Origin: a virus | Virus record (IMG/VR): IMGVR_UViG_3300028735_000030 | Coordinates: 1 to 27,140 of that record | Strand: one strand, 5' to 3' | Length of the DNA: 27,140 nt | In this document: positions 23,450 to 27,140 of the stretch, piece after piece | Numbering within the stretch: position 1 is the first letter of the stretch | How the letters are laid out: the number at the start of each line of letters is the position of its first letter | Notes under the pieces: model-generated | The model's input: only the letters and a program-made list of their open reading frames with translations | Told to the model about the DNA's origin: nothing | Databases searched by the model: none | Translations under genes and position numbers: made by a program

Positions 23450-23968
23450 TTAGTAGGCTTTAGTAATGAACTTTTTAAACTTCTTAAATGCAATTTGCTT
23501 TTTATCGCATTTATCAAAGTAGGTTAGCAGCATATCGATATGATGCCACTTAACTGCCTTATTAATACAAATGAACTTCTCAACATAGTCTCCTCTGAAA
23601 TATACATAAACGGGTATATTAAACATTCCAAAACCCATGCGTTGCAATTGGTTGGCAAGTCTAAACGGAACGGCAAACACAATGGGGGTAGTAGTGTAGA
23701 GCAAGTCAAGTAAGTAATTATATCGGTCTCTTCTATCTGCAATGCAGATATGGCTTACAAAAAACACATCACAAATAACATTACCACAGAAACCAATATC
23801 TGTGCGAGGATACTGTCTCCATACATAACAATTACCGTTAGTGATATGTGTGTATAAATCGCAGGGCTCAATCCCTGCAATGTCCGCACAAATCAAATAA
23901 TTATCGTATAATGCCATTGCATCATCATGGGTTACATCAATGCTGTTAACTATTCTTGAATTGTTCAT
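23450..23968 (-). CDS. Uncharacterised leftward moron-like protein, 172 aa
   Basis: No family recognised. It has many aromatic residues and cysteines (C27, C36, C47, C61, C66, C75), a hydrophobic core GNVICDVFFVSHICIA (about 62-77), and PIVFAVPFRLANQLQRMGFG (from 94), vaguely reminiscent of the late part of an acetyltransferase fold but without a convincing acetyl-CoA motif. The basic C-terminus ends KKFKKFITKAY. It is the only leftward gene among the virion genes, with its own three-part promoter and a terminator directly after its stop. That independence fits a moron, such as a superinfection-exclusion or defence-related gene. ATG 23968 lies 20 bases after the -7 element. Confidence 0.75.
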   Translation of the reverse strand: MNNSRIVNSIDVTHDDAMALYDNYLICADIAGIEPCDLYTHITNGNCYVWRQYPRTDIGFCGNVICDVFFVSHICIADRRDRYNYLLDLLYTTTPIVFAVPFRLANQLQRMGFGMFNIPVYVYFRGDYVEKFICINKAVKWHHIDMLLTYFDKCDKKQIAFKKFKKFITKAY

Positions 23969-23988
23969 TTTTCTTTGAAATTATACTA

Positions 23989-24034
23989 CAAAGATATATC
24001 GGTTTAAAATGTTTGTCAAGTTAAAATATGTTAA
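23989..24034 (-). promoter_or_regulatory. Three-part promoter P5 (leftward)
   Basis: On the minus strand: TTAACA (24034-24029), N9, TTG (24019-24017), N20, TATCTTTG (23996-23989), followed by the same TAGTATAA-like downstream bases as P1. It drives the single gene at 23968-23450. Confidence 0.8.
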
Positions 24035-24056
24035 TAATAAAAATTTATTGTTACTA

Positions 24057-24087
24057 TTGCATTTCTTGTTTGATTTTTGTAATATTG
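24057..24087 (+). promoter_or_regulatory. Weak rightward promoter before 24100
   Basis: TTG (24057-24059), exactly 20 bases, TAATATTG (24080-24087), one base away from TAnnTTTG. It lacks a TTAACA box. It would restart transcription of the terminase gene group after the upstream terminator. Confidence 0.45.
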
Positions 24088-24099
24088 CAAAAAATTCTT

Positions 24100-24642
24100 A
24101 TGGATTATAAGTTTAACGGTTTCAGGTGCTTTGCGGGCAAGTTAATGTTGCCTATTGTTAATCCCAAGATGCACGTTACGGGCATTGTAACGGCTGTAAA
24201 TGCTATTACTATTCAATCATTTAATAATATAACGCAATCCCAATTTAATAATAGGATTGCAACCATAGTAGGCTCAGCAATACACAGACCTATTGCCGAA
24301 TTCTTTGAACCAATTGTTATTTATGGCGGCGGAGTATTTTGGAAAAAAAACAATATAAGTAGTTATAATATTGCTATACAGATAATGGGGTTTTCATTAG
24401 CAATAAATTTACCCATAGGAACAATTGTTGACTTTCAAATTTATGATATTTGGGCGCCTACCAATGAGGATAAACCTATTAACAGGATATCTGTTATTAA
24501 TACTATTGCATCATTCCCATATATAGACGAATCTAATAGTGGAATTGTTATTAATATGCCTGCTACATTTAGGGGGGTTATTGAAATAGGCAATTTTATT
24601 CAAGCAAGCATTACATCAAACGCAGTAATTTTATTAAACTAA
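24100..24642 (+). CDS. Beta-rich structural protein candidate, 180 aa
   Basis: No family recognised. It is a hydrophobic, strand-rich protein (KLMLPIVNPKMHVTGIVTA, about residues 14-32, and IVIYGGGVFWKKNN later) of low charge, resembling small phage virion proteins. ATG 24100 is preferred because the weak promoter lies just before it; a start at 24028 would add a 24-residue hydrophobic leader encoded within the divergent promoter DNA. It heads the short group that ends with the large terminase. A minor tail or fibre-like protein is possible. Confidence 0.65.
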   Translation: MDYKFNGFRCFAGKLMLPIVNPKMHVTGIVTAVNAITIQSFNNITQSQFNNRIATIVGSAIHRPIAEFFEPIVIYGGGVFWKKNNISSYNIAIQIMGFSLAINLPIGTIVDFQIYDIWAPTNEDKPINRISVINTIASFPYIDESNSGIVINMPATFRGVIEIGNFIQASITSNAVILLN

Positions 24643-24646
24643 AAAT

Positions 24647-24844
24647 ATGAAGTTAGTTTTTTTTGATAGCAAAATCGTTGGTTATTATACTGATAGGTAT
24701 TACTTCCATGAATGCAGTGATTTCTTTGAGCAAGCAATTCAGGATGGTGTAATAATAGAGAATCACAAAAAAAGGGCAATTATGTTATACATTGCTGATG
24801 ATGCTTTTGATGAGTTGGAAGAAGTAACCAATGAGACTAAGTAA
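24647..24844 (+). CDS. Uncharacterised small protein, 65 aa
   Basis: A short acidic protein (pattern FFDSKIVGYYTDRYYFHE at residues 5-22, then a helix, ending DDAFDELEEVTNETK). It starts four bases after the previous gene and overlaps the terminase start by 14 bases, so it is co-translated with the terminase. Small-terminase genes often occupy this place, but 65 residues is short for one and I see no DNA-binding helix-turn-helix. Confidence 0.68.
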   Translation: MKLVFFDSKIVGYYTDRYYFHECSDFFEQAIQDGVIIENHKKRAIMLYIADDAFDELEEVTNETK

Positions 24845-26000
24845 TAAGTTCAAACCATACGTGGAAAGGATGTTGAGTAAACGGGGTGTTAGGTATGTGT
24901 TAATGAGTGGGGGGAGGGGGAGCGGTAAAACTTATGTTTCATTTCAGTTGCTTGCCAAGCGGGTGAGGTTGGTGTCGGGGGAGGTGGGGGTAGTGGCGAG
25001 ATATACCTACACAGGGGCAAGGAAGATGATAAACGATATTGCAGACACTATTCCTGACGGGGTAGTAACCAAAAGTCAAATTATCTATGGGAATAATAGG
25101 TATTATATCGATGGGATTAAGACGTCATCTCCGTCTAAGTTAAAGAGTATCAATAGGATGAGTTTTTTGATGATAGATGAGGCGCAAGATATTAAGAGTT
25201 ATCAGGAGTTTAGTATTCCTGACAAGTCAATCAGGGGAGGTATTGATAAGCTAACGGTACTAATATTCAATCCTACGCACAGCAGGCATTGGATATACAG
25301 TAGCTTTGGTAATAACATTGAGTATGAACAAGTTGAGTACAATAACAATACTTACAATGTACCTATTATCAAGGATAATGATGTGATCCATATCCATACT
25401 ACGTTTTTAGACTTGCCAAAAAATACCTTAGGATATTACGATATGGTTACACAGGCTGAGGTTGCTTATAGGTTTAATCAGGAACTTTTTGCAAACGAAT
25501 TTATTGGAGTTCCTTTAGACTACTCAGGCAATATTATACTAAGGTTTAAGCGGTGCAGGGAGGAGGATATAGATTATTCATTGCCTACCTTATATGGGTT
25601 AGATATAGGATTTCATGATGCTACGGCGCTAGTGAAGGTGTGGGTTGATAGAGGTGGGGGGAGAGTGTTTGCAAAAGTGTTATTATACATTACGCATGCC
25701 ACTGCTAATCAACTATTTGAAATTATAAAAAATTACCAAGATGCTCCGATTATTTCAGACGTGAGTAATAAGCAACTCACGGAGGAATTAAGATTAGCGG
25801 GGTGTAGGATATTTTACAAGAATCAAAGGGTTAGTTTAGTGGAACAATTACGTAAGTTATCCGATTACATCATATACACTCCTGATAATCAATTGTTGAA
25901 TGAATTAGTGGGTTATTGTTATGGTGAGAAGGGCATTGTTAATAATAATGGCGACCATGCCATTGATGCCGTTAGGTATGCTTCTTTTGATTTAATTTAG
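24831..26000 (+). CDS. terL: Terminase large subunit
   Basis: A 389-aa packaging motor of the Terminase_3 (PBSX-like) type. The ATPase has Walker A GGRGSGKT (27-34), Walker B LMIDEA (113-118) and the coupling motif LIFNPT (144-149). The nuclease domain has three acidic sites in order: GLDIGFHD (D258), IISDVSN (D310) and DHAIDAVRY (D375/D379). It binds the portal, cuts concatemeric DNA and pumps it into the prohead. The gene lies about 14 kb downstream of the portal instead of before it, closing the virion region, followed by a strong terminator. Coding strand is strikingly G-rich, unlike the C-rich head genes. Confidence 0.95.
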   Translation: MRLSNKFKPYVERMLSKRGVRYVLMSGGRGSGKTYVSFQLLAKRVRLVSGEVGVVARYTYTGARKMINDIADTIPDGVVTKSQIIYGNNRYYIDGIKTSSPSKLKSINRMSFLMIDEAQDIKSYQEFSIPDKSIRGGIDKLTVLIFNPTHSRHWIYSSFGNNIEYEQVEYNNNTYNVPIIKDNDVIHIHTTFLDLPKNTLGYYDMVTQAEVAYRFNQELFANEFIGVPLDYSGNIILRFKRCREEDIDYSLPTLYGLDIGFHDATALVKVWVDRGGGRVFAKVLLYITHATANQLFEIIKNYQDAPIISDVSNKQLTEELRLAGCRIFYKNQRVSLVEQLRKLSDYIIYTPDNQLLNELVGYCYGEKGIVNNNGDHAIDAVRYASFDLI

Positions 26001-26020
26001 CTTCATTTTTCTTTCAGTAG

Positions 26021-26049
26021 AACCACAGATGTATTTCTGTGGTTTTTTT
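26021..26049 (+). terminator. Terminator T1 after terL
   Basis: Perfect 9-bp stem AACCACAGA (26021-26029), loop TGTATT, TCTGTGGTT (26036-26044), then T run to 26049. Confidence 0.95.
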
Positions 26050-26092
26050 ATTTTGTTGATTATTAGTTAGTTAGATTTGTTTTTAATATTTT

Positions 26093-26138
26093 TTAACATT
26101 ATTTTTCTTGACATGTATTGAAAAGTGGTTTATTTTTG
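26093..26138 (+). promoter_or_regulatory. Three-part promoter P3, orphan
   Basis: TTAACA (26093-26098), N9, TTG (26108-26110), N20, TATTTTTG (26131-26138). No ORF starts between it and terminator T2 about 34 bases further on. Confidence 0.75.
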
Positions 26139-26143
26139 CATAC

Positions 26144-26199
26144 CATTTTAAAAAGTTTTTATTTTCATTATAACCACAGATGTATTTCTGTGGTTTTTT
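26144..26199 (+). ncRNA. Putative short transcript between P3 and T2
   Basis: Promoter P3 should start transcription near 26142-26145, and terminator T2 would stop it near 26199, giving an RNA of roughly 55 nt that is mostly the terminator hairpin. No ATG lies ahead of the hairpin. It may be a small RNA or simply the scar of a deleted gene; ends are estimates. Confidence 0.35.
26172..26199 (+). terminator. Terminator T2, copy of T1
   Basis: The same 24-base hairpin as T1 (26172-26195) with a T run to 26199. Exact reuse within 151 bases suggests that the intervening segment, which includes a promoter, arose by duplication. Confidence 0.95.
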
Positions 26200-26225
26200 A
26201 TTTGTTTTTATTATTTTAATATTTT

Positions 26226-26271
26226 TTAACATATTTTTTCTTGACACGTATAAAAAAACAATATATCTTTG
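26226..26271 (+). promoter_or_regulatory. Three-part promoter P4
   Basis: TTAACA (26226-26231), N9, TTG (26241-26243), N20, TATCTTTG (26264-26271), followed by the same TAGTATAAATTTTAA leader start as P1. It drives 26298-26669 and the partial gene after it. Confidence 0.8.
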
Positions 26272-26297
26272 TAGTATAAATTTTAATTAAAAGAAAA

Positions 26298-26669
26298 ATG
26301 AAAAATAAAAGTAGTATTTTAAGAAAAGCAAAAAAGTGGTCTAAAAGATTTATGTTATTAAAAAGACTAACTCAATTGGACTCTATTATTGATTCTACAA
26401 GTAAAAAGGCAGTTATATCTAAGGCATTTGTTTTATCTAATCAAAATGGGTTGTTTGATAAGCCTAACTTACCGGGGCATAATTACTATATGCCCTATTT
26501 ACAAAAATTCAAGCCCGTTGCAAAATGTTACTTTAAAGTGTATACATTTCCTTGCATAATAGATTTATTGAATTTTAACAATGCTATAAAAGAGCATTGT
26601 GATATACGATTCGTTCTTGAAAAAGAGTTTGACTATCACGATGCTTGGAAGAGAAATTTTTTAAAATAA
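26298..26669 (+). CDS. Uncharacterised accessory protein, 123 aa
   Basis: No family recognised. A strongly basic N-terminus (MKNKSSILRKAKKWSKRF and following) leads into a loop-rich middle with LPGHNYYMPYL (about 58-68) and a beta-alpha C-terminus (CYFKVYTFPCIIDLLNF, about 77-93). It is the first gene of a cassette built like the one at 115-793: three-part promoter, variable ORF, then a TPHDV-domain gene. Start is supported by P4 about 27 bases upstream. Accessory function presumed from context. Confidence 0.68.
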   Translation: MKNKSSILRKAKKWSKRFMLLKRLTQLDSIIDSTSKKAVISKAFVLSNQNGLFDKPNLPGHNYYMPYLQKFKPVAKCYFKVYTFPCIIDLLNFNNAIKEHCDIRFVLEKEFDYHDAWKRNFLK

Positions 26670-26677
26670 ATATAAAA

Positions 26678-27140
26678 ATGAACGATTTAGTTTTTGAAAA
26701 CATCAAAAAAATCTTGGGGGATACATTATCCCATGAGAAAATCAGAAAAACCTATAATGGGTATGTTGTGGATTGGTTTTACCTATCTTATAAGGAAGGT
26801 AGGACTTTCAAGGGAGGTATGTTTGTAGGCACTGTTTACGATGCTATAACAATGGCTAAGGAATTCAATCAAAAGTATAGCAGTGAAGTTGAAATTGTGC
26901 TTTATAATGATACGTTTGATGAGAATGGTAGAAATACCTACTCGAAAAAAACGAATTATATTATAATTAATAACAACAAAATAACATTCGATTTTATGGA
27001 AATTACATTTGTAAACTTGACCCCCCACGATGTTAATATCGTTGATAAAGATGGGAATGTTATCTTGATTGTGCCTGCCTCCGATAAGCCTTTGCGGCTT
27101 ATCGAAAAGCGGGATGTTATTGGAGACATCAATGGGATAC
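26678..27140 (+). CDS. TPHDV-domain protein with extra N-terminal domain, partial
   Basis: The frame is open from ATG 26678 to the window end. Residues 1-106 form an unrecognised domain (MNDLVFENIKKILGDTLS at the start, GGMFVGTVYDAITMAKEF in the middle). From codon 107 (ATG 26996) it reads MEITFVNLTPHDVNIV and continues identically to the TPHDV protein at 479-793. So either this is a two-domain fusion or two products share one frame, the shorter starting at 26996. The family elsewhere usually begins near this internal methionine, so an internal start is quite possible. The 3' end lies outside the window. Confidence 0.7.
   Translation, partial: MNDLVFENIKKILGDTLSHEKIRKTYNGYVVDWFYLSYKEGRTFKGGMFVGTVYDAITMAKEFNQKYSSEVEIVLYNDTFDENGRNTYSKKTNYIIINNNKITFDFMEITFVNLTPHDVNIVDKDGNVILIVPASDKPLRLIEKRDVIGDINGI
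27020..27140 (+). repeat. TPHDV gene repeat, copy 2, running off the window
   Basis: Identical to 485-605 for all 121 bases available. The upstream junction differs: here AAATTACATTTGTAAACTTG follows GATTTTATGG, where copy 1 has only TA. Confidence 0.95.

Noticed and set aside
24028-24099. Hydrophobic leader for the 180-aa protein, like a signal peptide
   Set aside because: It lies in divergent promoter DNA upstream of the likely start site; the hydrophobicity follows from T-rich sequence.
26783-27028. Leftward ORF at the right end
   Set aside because: It is antisense to an open rightward frame that continues into the recognised TPHDV domain.
485-27140. Simple terminal redundancy from a circular assembly
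   Set aside because: Sequence before the two copies differs apart from a 10-base match, so the ends do not overlap as a circle would; an assembly-graph branch cannot be fully excluded.

Overview
The window reads as part of the genome of a tailed, siphovirus-like phage or prophage whose host is a member of the Bacteroidota. Phage identity rests on a recognisable portal, a prohead protease fused to a major capsid protein, a tape measure protein, a large terminase, an SF3 helicase plus Toprim primase pair, a RecT/Bet annealing protein and a YkuD-type peptidoglycan enzyme. The host assignment rests on the promoters: at least eight start sites are preceded by the Bacteroidota -7 element TAnnTTTG with a TTG-type -33 element, and Shine-Dalgarno sequences are mostly absent. 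The DNA is AT-rich with tightly packed, often overlapping genes. I see no integrase, tRNA, CRISPR array or insertion sequence, so nothing here shows lysogeny.

Layout. (1) 1-1690: rightward accessory cassettes, each with its own promoter and terminator. They include a small foreign-looking TPHDV-family gene (479-793) and a winged-helix-like protein gene (972-1640). (2) 1696-5188: leftward operon read from promoter 5246-5201: an 87-aa protein, RecT/Bet, a likely RecT-associated protein, an unknown, a YkuD-like lysin candidate, a 33-aa ORF, a VRR-NUC nuclease and a DUF4406 protein. A bidirectional terminator lies at 1657-1687. (3) 5258-7942: leftward replication operon: unknown protein, SF3 helicase, Toprim primase. 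(4) 7943-8970: about 1 kb without genes, holding palindromes and a mirror-symmetric array of 13 GCGGACTA elements around a T-rich core. This is my best candidate for a replication origin or central control region. (5) 8971-23424: rightward virion operon: two small proteins, portal, protease-capsid fusion, connector candidates, tail proteins, a 547-aa and a 997-aa tail or baseplate protein, a membrane/coiled-coil protein and the tape measure. (6) 23450-23968: a leftward moron-like gene with its own promoter, followed by 24100-26000 with two unknown genes and the large terminase. (7) 26001-27140: terminator, an orphan promoter-terminator pair, then another accessory cassette that ends in a second copy of the TPHDV domain, cut by the window end.

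How it fits together. The helicase and primase would act at the adjacent iteron region. RecT and VRR-NUC would process and recombine replicating DNA. The rightward operon builds head and tail, and the terminase fills the head. Six promoters in accessory and recombination regions share one three-part architecture, TTAACA-N9-TTG-N20-TAnnTTTG, while the two promoters flanking the iteron region do not. This suggests two transcription classes. The most unusual items are the iteron array, the three-part promoters, the orphan promoter-terminator unit, the duplicated TPHDV module joined to different upstream sequences, the protease-capsid fusion, and tail-tip-like genes lying before the tape measure.
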